A DNA stretch of 64,000 nucleotides from Methylomonas fluvii (lineage in GTDB: Bacteria > Pseudomonadota > Gammaproteobacteria > Methylococcales > Methylomonadaceae): positions 372,001 through 436,000 of the forward strand of contig NZ_JACXST010000003.1 in assembly GCF_014850975.1 (NCBI RefSeq), in the 5' to 3' direction. Positions 18,464 through 28,100 of the stretch are shown here, one piece after another. The notes under the pieces are model-generated. The model did not search any database, was not told the origin of the DNA, and worked only from the letters and a program-made list of their open reading frames with translations. The translations under genes were made by a program, and so were the position numbers. Position 1 is the stretch's first letter; each line of letters begins with the position of its first letter.

Positions 18464-18558
18464 GATTTGACCCTTTTTGTAACAGGTTTTTGTAACAAAA
18501 CGCTGTGACTTGAGGGTCTAAAATTGAAAAACGTCATGTTTCTCAATAAGTTAAATCG

Positions 18559-18646
18559 TGGCGGAGAAAGAGGGATTCGAACCCTCGATACGTTGCCGTA
18601 TACACACTTTCCAGGCGTGCGCCTTCGACCGCTCGGCCATCTCTCC
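18559..18646 (-). tRNA. tRNA-Ser (GGA anticodon)
   Basis: The minus strand gives a complete 88-nt serine tRNA with encoded CCA. The acceptor is GGAGAGA pairing with the 3' TCTCTCC-like arm, followed by the D-arm GGCCGAGCGGTCGAAGGC, the anticodon loop CTGGAAA (anticodon GGA), the long class-II variable arm GTATACGGCAACGTATC and the T-arm GGTTCGAATCC. It lies next to a truncated integrase. Confidence 0.96.
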
Positions 18647-19023
18647 TAATACATTTTTGGGCTAATCGGCAGATTTAGTGCTTCAGAGCTCAATCTGCTT
18701 TTGTCGCTGTGATAGCGACCGCCCAATCCCGACTAGAATAATAGATACACGGTTATTTTGCAATTCTGACGAGTATTTTCTCGGTTATTGACCTAGGCCT
18801 TGAATTTCCCGTGGTCGTTACTTCCCTAAAAGGCAATCCAGTTTTAGTCATTGGCTTAGCGTCCAAGAAGCCGTTACTTGGGCTCGGTTGATGATGTTCT
18901 GCCGGATAAATAATTTGTTGAATTTTGCTCTTCAGTGGATCGTGGACTAAGTTTGCGCAGGGGTTTGCTGGAGAGTGAACTCACATTTTGTCGATGGCCT
19001 ATCGGAGTGAACGGGGGAGCTCT
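18647..19023. other. Upstream region of the five-gene signalling operon
   Basis: About 375 bases between the tRNA and the first receiver gene. It must hold the promoters of both divergent units. The one clear element is the GGGGGAG ribosome-binding site at 19013-19019. I see no riboswitch or sigma-54-type pair. Confidence 0.35.
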
Positions 19024-19446
19024 ATGAACGATATTTGTATTTCAAACGAAAAACCAAAAATTCTGATTGTCGATGATGTTCACGAAAACCTGCATACCTT
19101 GCTGAATATTTTGCGGCAAAATTATGCGGTGATGGCTGCTACTTCCGGTGAAAAAGCCCTGGAAATCGCCCGGCGCGCGTCGGCTCCGGATTTAATTTTG
19201 CTGGATATAAAAATGCCGGAAATGGATGGATACCAGGTGTTGGAATATCTGCGTGGTGATCCGGCAACAGCTGAAATCCCGGTCATTTTTGTGACTGCGG
19301 CGGCCGAAGTTGGTGACGACGCCAAGGGTATGGCACTGGGCGCCGACGACTATTTACTCAAGCCAGTAGTGCCCGAGTTGCTTCTAGCTCGGGTTAGACT
19401 GCATTTGGAGCTGGCCACCTATCGGAAACGCTATGGCAGACTATAA
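19024..19446 (+). CDS. Stand-alone receiver-domain response regulator
   Basis: A 140-residue single receiver domain with [10 protein letters not shown], the acceptor Asp in [13 protein letters not shown], the switch Thr/Ala in VIFVTAAAE and Lys in YLLKPV. There is no output domain, so it would act as a phosphate shuttle or by protein contact. I start it at ATG 19024, which has GGGGGAG just upstream; an in-frame TTG at 18988 has none. It is the first gene of a collinear group with the REC-PAS-GGDEF-EAL protein (46-base gap), TonB-dependent receptor, YfiR-like protein and hybrid kinase, and resembles the receiver of the next gene. Confidence 0.88.
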   Translation: MNDICISNEKPKILIVDDVHENLHTLLNILRQNYAVMAATSGEKALEIARRASAPDLILLDIKMPEMDGYQVLEYLRGDPATAEIPVIFVTAAAEVGDDAKGMALGADDYLLKPVVPELLLARVRLHLELATYRKRYGRL

Positions 19447-19492
19447 TCGTTGGGGTCAATTGGCAACGCTGATCTAACTATTTTCCTGGACG

Positions 19493-21514
19493 ATGAACAA
19501 AGACAAATCCCTATCGCTCAATCCCAGGCCGACTATTTTGGTGGTAGATGATCTTCCCGAAAATATTCACGGCTTACTCGAAGCACTTAAGGACGATTAC
19601 GGCATTATGGTGGCGACGGAAGGCATGCGTGCGGTGGAGTTGGCGCAAGGCCCGACACCGCCTGATTTGGTATTGCTGGACGTCAGAATGCCGGGGATGG
19701 ATGGCTATGAGGTTTGTAGGCGGCTTAAGAGCGATCCTAGAACCGCGGGGATACCCATTCTCTTTGTGACGATAGTCGAAGCGTCCATCGAAAAAATTCG
19801 CGGTTTTTCCATGGGCGCCGCCGATTTCATTACCAAGCCGTTTGATATTGACGAAGTACGGGCCAGGGTCAAAACGCATCTGGAACTGAGCCGCTTACGC
19901 CGCGCTCTGGAAGGCCGGGTGAAACGTCTGAGCGAATACCGGCATGCCACGGATGTGTCCAATATCGTATTCCGCACCGATCCGCACGGCGTAATCACTT
20001 TTGTAAACGATGCGTTTGTGCAAACCTACGGCTATACCCGCGAGGAGGTGATAGGCAAAACCAGCCGGATTCTCAAAGATCCCGACGCCGCTCCGGGTTT
20101 GCATCGGGAGTTATGGAACACGATTTTGGGCGGTGCAATCTGGCGCGGCACCTACAGCAATCTAACTAAATGCGGCGAGGTGATTTACATCAACAACACC
20201 ATCGTCCCCATCCTTGACGCCGACGGTGCGATTCGCGAGTTTATCTCTACCAGCGTGAATGTCACCCATTTGATCAAACAGGAAGAATTGATTCGGGAAC
20301 AGACCACGGATGCGCTAACCGGCTTGCCCAACCGGGTGAAATTGATGCAGGATTTGGCAAACGCCGGCCCGTCAATATTGGGCATGATCAACATCGATCA
20401 ATTCAAAGCCATCAATGATTTTTACGGTTTGCGCAACGGCGATAAAGTCTTGTTGGAAATTGGCGAGCGTTTGCAAAAAATGAGCGGCGCCGATGCGCAG
20501 GCTTACCGCATCGGGGGCGATTTATTTGCTTTGCTCTCCAAAAATGGTGGCGATGCCGAGCGTTTCGAGCAACTGATAGACAGAATTATCAAGTATTTGG
20601 AATCGGAAGCGATCGATTGCGGCGAAGACAAGATTAACATCCGCGTGACCGCTGGCATCTGTTCGGGGGCCGACAACCCTTATACGCATGCGGCGCTGGC
20701 GTTGGAGCGCGCCAGGATCGAACGTCGGGATTATTTGATTTATACCGATCAGATGCAGATCAAATCGCACTACAAGGACAACATCCACTGGAGCCAGAAA
20801 ATTCGCAGCGCCCTGGCCGACGGTCGCATCGTGCCTTTTTATCAACCCATCATCGACAATCGCAGCGGGAAAGTCGTGAAATACGAAGCGCTGATGCGGA
20901 TGATAGACGAAGAGGGTAATGTGATTCCGCCCAGCTTTCTCGGGGTGGCAAAACGCACCCGGCAATATACCGCCTTGACTCGCACCATCATCGAGCAAGT
21001 CGTAAAAGCCTTGCCCGAGTCGGAGGGGGAGATGAGTATCAACCTAACCGTCGAGGATATTATCGATGCCAATACGGTGAGCTTCATTGCCGAAAAACTC
21101 TCCCAGCCCGGCGTCGGTTCGCGCATTGTGTTGGAGATTACCGAATCTGAAGGTATCGAAAGTTACGAGGAAGTACGGCAGTTTGTTAATCGCATGAAAG
21201 GCTATGGCTGTCATTTTGCGATTGATGATTTCGGCAGCGGCTATTCCAATTTCGTACATTTATTGCGGTTAAAGATCGATTACTTAAAGATCGACGGCTC
21301 CATCATCATGAATATTATCGACAATCCCGATTCTGAAGTGATTGCCCGCGTCATCGTCGATGCCGCGCGGCGCTTAGGCATGCGCACGGTTGCCGAATTT
21401 GTGGGTAGCGCGGAGATTCAAGCCAAGGTCGTTGAGTTGGGTATCGATTTTTCGCAAGGTTTTTATCTGGGCAAACCGGCACCGCAAACGCTGGGGACGC
21501 CCCGCCATGATTGA
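19493..21514 (+). CDS. REC-PAS-GGDEF-EAL c-di-GMP signalling protein
   Basis: The 673-residue protein has a receiver (about 13-130, acceptor Asp63), a PAS domain (about 150-265), a GGDEF domain (about 283-410) and an EAL domain (about 430-665). The GGDEF signature is GGDLF (341-345): the catalytic Glu is replaced by Leu, so cyclase activity is unlikely. The EAL domain keeps its catalytic set: Glu465 in YEALMRM, Asn in SINLTVEDI, Glu in ITESEG, DDFGSGYSN, Lys in DYLKIDG, Glu in TVAEF and Gln in QGFYLG. It is thus predicted to be a phosphorylation-controlled c-di-GMP phosphodiesterase, perhaps with GTP binding by the GGDLF domain. The kinase at 25111 is the likely phosphodonor. Confidence 0.9.
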   Translation: MNKDKSLSLNPRPTILVVDDLPENIHGLLEALKDDYGIMVATEGMRAVELAQGPTPPDLVLLDVRMPGMDGYEVCRRLKSDPRTAGIPILFVTIVEASIEKIRGFSMGAADFITKPFDIDEVRARVKTHLELSRLRRALEGRVKRLSEYRHATDVSNIVFRTDPHGVITFVNDAFVQTYGYTREEVIGKTSRILKDPDAAPGLHRELWNTILGGAIWRGTYSNLTKCGEVIYINNTIVPILDADGAIREFISTSVNVTHLIKQEELIREQTTDALTGLPNRVKLMQDLANAGPSILGMINIDQFKAINDFYGLRNGDKVLLEIGERLQKMSGADAQAYRIGGDLFALLSKNGGDAERFEQLIDRIIKYLESEAIDCGEDKINIRVTAGICSGADNPYTHAALALERARIERRDYLIYTDQMQIKSHYKDNIHWSQKIRSALADGRIVPFYQPIIDNRSGKVVKYEALMRMIDEEGNVIPPSFLGVAKRTRQYTALTRTIIEQVVKALPESEGEMSINLTVEDIIDANTVSFIAEKLSQPGVGSRIVLEITESEGIESYEEVRQFVNRMKGYGCHFAIDDFGSGYSNFVHLLRLKIDYLKIDGSIIMNIIDNPDSEVIARVIVDAARRLGMRTVAEFVGSAEIQAKVVELGIDFSQGFYLGKPAPQTLGTPRHD

Positions 21515-21594
21515 ATCCAACGTGCGTCCGGGTGACGACATGAATCAGTCTGATTCAGGCAGCTCTGGTGATAAAGCCGGGATGGAGTTTTAGG

Positions 21595-24582
21595 ATGCGG
21601 CCGGTTTTTAATGAACATCCTCTCGGCAAGACGATAGCTTGGCAGAGCCTGGTCGGTATCACGGGCTGCCGGTTCGCCAGCGTTCTGCTGACGATAATCT
21701 GCTGGAGTCATCCGGTGCACGCCGACATCAGCGCGGCGACAATTCGCGGGCAAGTCACGCTGCGGGGGGCTGATACTCAAGCAGGCGCGCAAATCATCGT
21801 CACCAGCCTGGAGCGGGGTTTTTCCACGCGGACCTTTTCCCGAGCAGACGGCTCTTATGTGCTGATGGCATTGAAACCCGGCCGTTACCAACTCAAGGTG
21901 TTAGGCTTGGACGGCCAGCAAAACAGTCAAGAGCTGACCCTGCAAGTGGGGCAGGTGGCCTTGGTAGACGTTGCGTTAGGCGATGATAATAGCGTTGCCG
22001 AACAGACCAGTGAGGGCAACTCAGCGGAGTTGGCTACCTATCTAACGCCCGAGCAAATGCAGCGCTTACCGCAAGTAAACCGCAATTTTCTAAATTATGC
22101 CGATCTGGCGCCCGGCGTGAATGTGGTAAACGATGAGAATGGCAGTACCCGCTTGCAAAGCGGCGGGCAGCGGCCGGATAGCGTCAATTTGTTTATCGAC
22201 GGCGTCAGTCAGAAAAACTATGTGGTCAGGGGCGGCGTAGCCGGCCAGGATTCCAGTCGTGGTAATGTGTTTCCGGAATCGGCAGTTGCCGAATATAAGG
22301 TCATCAGCCAGAACTATAAAGCCGAGTACGATCAAGTCGGCGGCGCGGCAATTTCGGTGCAGACCAAATCCGGCGGCAATACCTTTCACGGTGAAACATT
22401 TTACGATCACACCAATCAGGACCTGCGCAGCGTCACCCCAAGCGAACAACTAGCGGGCGGCAAGCGCGACACCGAGCAAGCGCAATTCGGTGTGACCTTA
22501 AGCGGTCCCATCGCCAAGGATGTCGCGCATTTTTTCATGGCATACGAACGAAAACTGAATGACGATTACGCCAATGTCCGCGCCGCTGACGGCTCCCGCT
22601 TAACCGAGCCGTATCAGGCGCAGCTGGGCAGCGTGAACCGGCCGTTTACGGCGGATTTGTTTTTCGGTAAGTTGGATTGGGCGCTTAACGATAGCAACTT
22701 GATTGAAGTGTCTTTTAAGTTGCGCGACGAAACCGAAACGTTGGGCATTGGCGGTCAAAACGCCGAGTCTTACGCACTGACAAAGGGTAACAGCGAAAAA
22801 CGCCTGGATTTTAAATATCAATACAGCGCGGAACATTGGGTCAACGAAGCCCGGTTTACTTATGAGGATGCCAATTGGCGGCAATTGCCGGCCACGCAAA
22901 GCGCGGGTTTGCTGCTGCGTCGCCTGGATGGCAGTTTGAGTGGGGGTAATCTGAATACCCAGAGTGTGCTGAATAGCGGCGGTGCGACCAATTATCAGGA
23001 CAAGGGCCAAAGCGGACCGGGTTTTCAAGACGATCTAACCTTTAGCGGTTTGGATTGGCATGGCAGCCATGTCGTAAAGTTGGGCGCTAAAGTTAAACAG
23101 ATAGAACTCGGTGCGGTGGAGCGGGATCCTTACAATCCGCAGTTCGGCTTAAATTTAAACAACCCTACGGCCCGTCCGTATCAAGTGCGTTGGGCAACGC
23201 CATTAGCCGGAGGCAGTGACGGTTCCGCCCAATCCGACGTGACGCAATTCGGCGCTTATCTGCAAGACGATTGGAACCCTAATCGACATTTGAGCGTGAA
23301 CCTGGGCGTCCGCTGGGATTACGAATACAACCCCGGCTATCTAAACCATGTCACGCCCGGCGATGTCAGCAGCGCGCTCCGCAACTGGCGCAACATTCAC
23401 AACGCCAATACCGGTTACGACATCGAAAACTACCTCAGCAATGGCGCTAACCGGGCGGCCGACAGCAATAATATTGCGCCCAGATTAGGTTTGGCATACG
23501 ACCTATTCGAAGACCAGCGGCATGTGTTGTTCGGCGGCTACGCCAAAGCCTACGACCGCCATATTTACGATGTGCTGCAACTGGAGCGTACCAAGGGCAG
23601 TTATCCCAGTTTTAGCGTCAATTTTCAGGGCGACCCCAATTACGATTGTGTTGCCGGTGTCGATTGCATTGCCTGGAATCCCGAGTATTTAAACTATACG
23701 CCAGCGCAATTGTCGGCATTGACCGGCGCCAGTGCCGGTAGCAGCCGGGAAATCAATTTGATGCGCAACAATCTGCGGACGCCCTATGCCGACCAATTTA
23801 ATATCGGCATGCGCAACCGTTTTGGCGACTGGCATACCGAAGTCAGCTTGTCGCACGTACATAGTTACAACGGTTTGGTCGGTTTGCTGGGCGGCCGCAA
23901 TGCCGACGGCAGCTTTTACGCAGCCGGATCCGAGTTCGGGGGTACGTTTCAGGCTGTACCGGGTTTTGGGCAATTGATCTTGTTCGATAACGGCGTACAG
24001 ACCAAAACCAATTCGGTATTTGTCAAAGCCGAAAAACCGTACAGCAAAGATAGCGGCTGGGGAATGACTTTTGCCTACACCTTTACCGATTCCGAGGAAA
24101 ACAAACCGCAGTCTTTCTTCGATAACAGCAGCTATTTGTTTGAACATCCCAATACCCACACCAACGGATGGCTGGATACCGCCGGGGTCAGAAAACATAA
24201 ACTGGTGACAACCGCCAGTGTCGATTTGCCGTGGGATTTGATTTTTTCCACCAAACTGACGCTGGCAACCCCGGATACCCGCTCCGGGGTCAACTGTGCA
24301 AGCGGTGCTTGCCGTTTTGATACCTTTACGCCGCAGGGTAGCGATTTTATTTTTCCGGGGCAGTGGTGGGGATACAAACAAGTCGATATTGCGCTGATAA
24401 AAAATTTCGATACGCCGCACGACACCCGGATGAAGCTGCGCCTGGATGTATTGAATTTATTCGATTTTAAAAATTATGCGGCATTTAACAGTGACTTTGC
24501 CTCGCCGAATTTGGGTGCGCCGCTGACTGTGCTGGCCGGACCGAGTTTGACGGTGAAATTGACCGCCCGCCTGGAGTTTTGA
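21595..24582 (+). CDS. TonB-dependent outer-membrane receptor with N-terminal CarboxypepD_reg-like domain
   Basis: A 995-residue outer-membrane protein. A signal peptide precedes an Ig-like carboxypeptidase-regulatory domain (about 45-125, IRGQVTLRGADTQAGAQIIV), then a plug domain (LPQVNRNFLNYADLAPGVNV) and a beta-barrel ending in the C-terminal Phe typical of outer-membrane proteins. It resembles Oar-like TonB receptors. I start it at ATG 21595 (GGAG seven bases upstream), not the GTG at 21568. Its stop overlaps the YfiR-like start by one base. In this operon it may act as a ligand sensor or importer feeding the signalling proteins, rather than as a nutrient transporter; the ligand is unknown. 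Confidence 0.88.
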   Translation: MRPVFNEHPLGKTIAWQSLVGITGCRFASVLLTIICWSHPVHADISAATIRGQVTLRGADTQAGAQIIVTSLERGFSTRTFSRADGSYVLMALKPGRYQLKVLGLDGQQNSQELTLQVGQVALVDVALGDDNSVAEQTSEGNSAELATYLTPEQMQRLPQVNRNFLNYADLAPGVNVVNDENGSTRLQSGGQRPDSVNLFIDGVSQKNYVVRGGVAGQDSSRGNVFPESAVAEYKVISQNYKAEYDQVGGAAISVQTKSGGNTFHGETFYDHTNQDLRSVTPSEQLAGGKRDTEQAQFGVTLSGPIAKDVAHFFMAYERKLNDDYANVRAADGSRLTEPYQAQLGSVNRPFTADLFFGKLDWALNDSNLIEVSFKLRDETETLGIGGQNAESYALTKGNSEKRLDFKYQYSAEHWVNEARFTYEDANWRQLPATQSAGLLLRRLDGSLSGGNLNTQSVLNSGGATNYQDKGQSGPGFQDDLTFSGLDWHGSHVVKLGAKVKQIELGAVERDPYNPQFGLNLNNPTARPYQVRWATPLAGGSDGSAQSDVTQFGAYLQDDWNPNRHLSVNLGVRWDYEYNPGYLNHVTPGDVSSALRNWRNIHNANTGYDIENYLSNGANRAADSNNIAPRLGLAYDLFEDQRHVLFGGYAKAYDRHIYDVLQLERTKGSYPSFSVNFQGDPNYDCVAGVDCIAWNPEYLNYTPAQLSALTGASAGSSREINLMRNNLRTPYADQFNIGMRNRFGDWHTEVSLSHVHSYNGLVGLLGGRNADGSFYAAGSEFGGTFQAVPGFGQLILFDNGVQTKTNSVFVKAEKPYSKDSGWGMTFAYTFTDSEENKPQSFFDNSSYLFEHPNTHTNGWLDTAGVRKHKLVTTASVDLPWDLIFSTKLTLATPDTRSGVNCASGACRFDTFTPQGSDFIFPGQWWGYKQVDIALIKNFDTPHDTRMKLRLDVLNLFDFKNYAAFNSDFASPNLGAPLTVLAGPSLTVKLTARLEF

Positions 24583-25094
24583 TGCCGGGCAAGTTAGTGA
24601 GCGCGGGTTTATTGTTGTGGGGGTTGCTCAGCAGTTTCGGCGCCGCTGCTGCCGACGACATGCTCAACGCCAAAACCAAGGCCAATTATGTGTTCAATTT
24701 CACCAAGTTCGTGGAATGGCCCGCGCTGATGAACGATACGCTGCATGTCTGCATCGTCGGCGCCGAACCTATCGTCAACTTTCTGAGCGAGTTGGCTAGC
24801 CGCGATACCAAGGGGCATTTATTGCAAATCTGGTCGGGCATAGACGACCCACAGATTTGCCAGATTTTGTATATCGGCCATGACGCGCCGGAATTGCAAG
24901 CCTTAATACAGCAGGTGCGCGGCAATCAGATATTGACTGTCAGCGATGCCGAGGGGTTTGCCGGCCGCGGCGGCTGTATCGGTTTCTATAGCGAAAACGG
25001 CCAGATCAAGCTGGAAATCAATCCGGACGCCGTGCGCCGTGCGCAATTAAAAGTCAACGCCTTGTTGATGGAAATCGCCCGTATCGTCCGATAA
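24582..25094 (+). CDS. YfiR-like periplasmic protein (DUF4154)
   Basis: A 170-residue exported protein with a Sec signal peptide ending near AAAADD. The mature part has the YfiR/DUF4154 pattern: KANYVFNFTKFVEWP, LHVCIVGAEPI, CQILYIG, ILTVSDAEGFAGRGGCIGFY and KLEINPDAVRRAQLKVNALLMEIARIV. In Pseudomonas, YfiR is a redox-sensitive periplasmic repressor of the CHASE8-containing cyclase YfiN. Here the next gene, 16 bases on, encodes a kinase with a CHASE8-like sensor, so this protein is probably its periplasmic inhibitor or ligand. Three mature Cys are present. The ATG overlaps the receptor stop (TGATG), indicating coupling. Confidence 0.9.
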   Translation: MPGKLVSAGLLLWGLLSSFGAAAADDMLNAKTKANYVFNFTKFVEWPALMNDTLHVCIVGAEPIVNFLSELASRDTKGHLLQIWSGIDDPQICQILYIGHDAPELQALIQQVRGNQILTVSDAEGFAGRGGCIGFYSENGQIKLEINPDAVRRAQLKVNALLMEIARIVR

Positions 25095-25110
25095 TTCACT
25101 CCAGAAACCC

Positions 25111-28100
25111 ATGACAAACCAGGCTGAATTTAAACGCGATCTGACTATTAAAACCAAGTTGGTGCTGATCATGTTGGCAACCAGCATCTTGTCCCTGCTG
25201 CTGGCAGGGGCCGGTTTTATTGCCCAGGAACACATGCGGGTAAAAGAGGATATGGGCCGGGATTTGAGTTCTCTGGCCCGCATCATTGCCAATCGCAGTA
25301 CCGTGGCTTTGTCGTTCAACGACAGCAGTGTCGCCAACGCCACGTTGGCCGCTTTAAGCGTCAAGCAGAGCGTGGTATCGGCCTGTATTTACGATAGCGC
25401 CAATCAGTTATTTGCACTTTACGAACCGGGCTTGGCTTGTCCGTTGCAACATCCCGAGCCTTCGGCTATCGAGCGGCCGCGATTCGACGATGCCTATTGC
25501 ACCATAAGCGAAACGATAGCCTTAGACGGCCGCATTTTGGGAAGGGTTTGGATAGCCTCCAGCCTGTCCGAGCTGGATTCCTTATGGCGGGATTTTTTGG
25601 CTGCGGCGATGGGTATTGTGATCTTATCCGGTCTGTTTGCCTTGCTATTGGCTTCCAGTTTGCAGCAAGTGGTGTCCGGTCCGCTGGTCAGGTTGAAGAA
25701 AACTGTCGAGACTATCAACAGTGAAAAGAACTACACCTTGCGCGCCGCGCAAGAGAGTAACGATGAACTGGGCGCCCTGATTCAAGCCTTCAACACGATG
25801 ATAGCCACCATCGAAGCTCGCGATAGCGAACTGTTGGCTTTGAACTGGCAGCTTGCCGAGAATGAAAAACTATTGGCCAGCATCAACGAAGGTCTGGAAG
25901 AGCGGGTGGCTGCCCGCACCACGGAGTTGGCGGAAATTAACGCCAAATTGGCGCATAACAGCGTGATGCTGGCCACCGTGCTGGATAGCATGTCGCAGGG
26001 CTTGATCGCCTTTGACAGCAACTTAAAGTTATTGGTTTGGAATAAAAAGCTCAGCGAAGTGCGCGGTTATCCAGAAAGCATGCTGGAAGTGGGTAGGGAC
26101 CATGCCGATTTCGTGCAGTTTGATTTAACCGATCCGCAGTTGCGTTTTCGTGATCCCGATGCCGATCTGCGGCAGTTGCTGGAAGAAATAAGACACTTTC
26201 GGCCGCACAATTTTACCCGGCAAAGATTGGACAACCGGGTCATCGAGATTAGCGGCGGGCCGATAGCCGATGGCGGTTTCGTCAGTACTTACGAAGATGT
26301 GACCTTACGCAAACAGGCCGAGCTGGCGTTGAAAGAGGCTCGAGACGCCGCTCAATCGGCCACCCAGACTAAAAGCCAGTTCCTGGCGAATATGTCGCAC
26401 GAGATTCGCACGCCGATGAACGGCGTGTTGGGCATGTTGCATCTGGCTTTGCAGACCGAATTGACCGCGTCGCAACGCAATTATTTGGCAAAAGCCCACA
26501 GTTCCGCGCGCACTTTGTTGGGGATTCTTAACGATATTCTGGATTTTTCCAAAATCGAAGCCGGTAAATTGGCGCTGGAAGAAACCGAATTTCGTTTCGA
26601 TAGCGTGGTGGAGCAATTGGCCGACATGATCGGTTATCAAGCCGGCTTGAAAGGCATCGAGTTTCTGATCCGTCACGACCCGCAAATTCCACCGGTGTTG
26701 TTAGGCGATCCCTTGCGTTTCGGCCAAGTGTTGACCAATTTATGCGGCAACGCGCTGAAATTCACCGAAGCCGGCGAATTGGAACTGGCTTTCTATTGCC
26801 TGGCCAAAACCGATAGCACTATCGATTTGCGGATTTCGGTCAGAGATACCGGCATCGGTATGTCGGAAGACGATCAGAAAAAACTGTTTCAAGAGTTTAC
26901 CCAAGCCGATCAGGGCACCAGCCGGCGCTTTGGCGGCACAGGTTTAGGCTTGGCTATCTGTAAAACCCTGGTGGAAATGATGCAGGGCCGGATCTGGATC
27001 GAGCAGTCGCAACTGGGCCAGGGCACAACCTTTTGTTTTACCGTGCGCTTGGGCGTTGCTACGGACACCTTGCTGCATCAAGACGCACTGGAGCAAAGCA
27101 TAGGCGTGTTGCTAGCCGAGGTGCGGGTATTGGTGGTGGATGACAACGAAGCCTCCCGGGAAATCATCAGCGATATGTTGCGGCCGTTTCAATTACGGGT
27201 GAGTTGTTCGGCCAGTGCGGCCGGGGCGCTGAGAGCTTTGCGCGAGGCGCCGGCCGATCAGCCTTTCGATGTGGTGTTGATGGACTGGAAAATGCCGGGT
27301 ATGAACGGCGATGAGGCGATCAGGCAGATTCGCGCCGACACCAGCCTGGTGCCGCAGCCCAAGATTATCATGGTCACTGCTTACGGCAGCGAAGATGTGA
27401 TGGTTTTGGCGGGCCGGGCTGGTATCGATGGCTTTTTGATCAAGCCGGTATCGCCGTCCTCGTTACTGGATGCGATTTTGTCCGCGCTGGGCCGCGGCCG
27501 AGTGCTTGGGGCGGTGGATAAATTTAAGCAATTGGGCGGGGCGGACATCGCCGGCATCAAACAATTGCAAGGGATTCGGCTGTTATTGGTGGAAGATAAC
27601 GAAATCAACCGCGAATTTGCCTGCGAATTGCTGCGCAGTCACGAGATTCAGGTTGACGAAGCGGTGAACGGCGAAGAAGCGGTCAGCATGGTTAGGCAGC
27701 ATCATTACGACGCGGTCTTGATGGACATCCAGATGCCAGTGCTGGACGGCTTGCAAGCCACCGTCAAAATTCGGGCCTTGGCGGAATCCGAGAACGATCA
27801 ACGCTTTGCAACTATGCCTATCATCGCGATGACCGCCCATGCCATGGCTCGTGATGTCGAAAAAAGCCTGGAGGCAGGTATGAACGATCACGTTACGAAA
27901 CCGATTGATCCCGACCGCTTGTTCAAAGCATTGGCGACCTGGATTCCGCTCACGGCCGACGGCGAACAGGGCCAGGAATCGGTGCGGATTTATCAAGCTG
28001 CCGATTATCCCGAAGATTTACAAACCTTGACCAGCCTGGATATTGTGCAAGGCATACGCCGGATCGGCGGTAATCCGGAGGCCTATCGCAAACAGTTATA

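Noticed and set aside
23689-24420. 243-residue minus-strand frame inside the TonB receptor gene
   Set aside because: Antisense shadow; no domain or ribosome-binding site.
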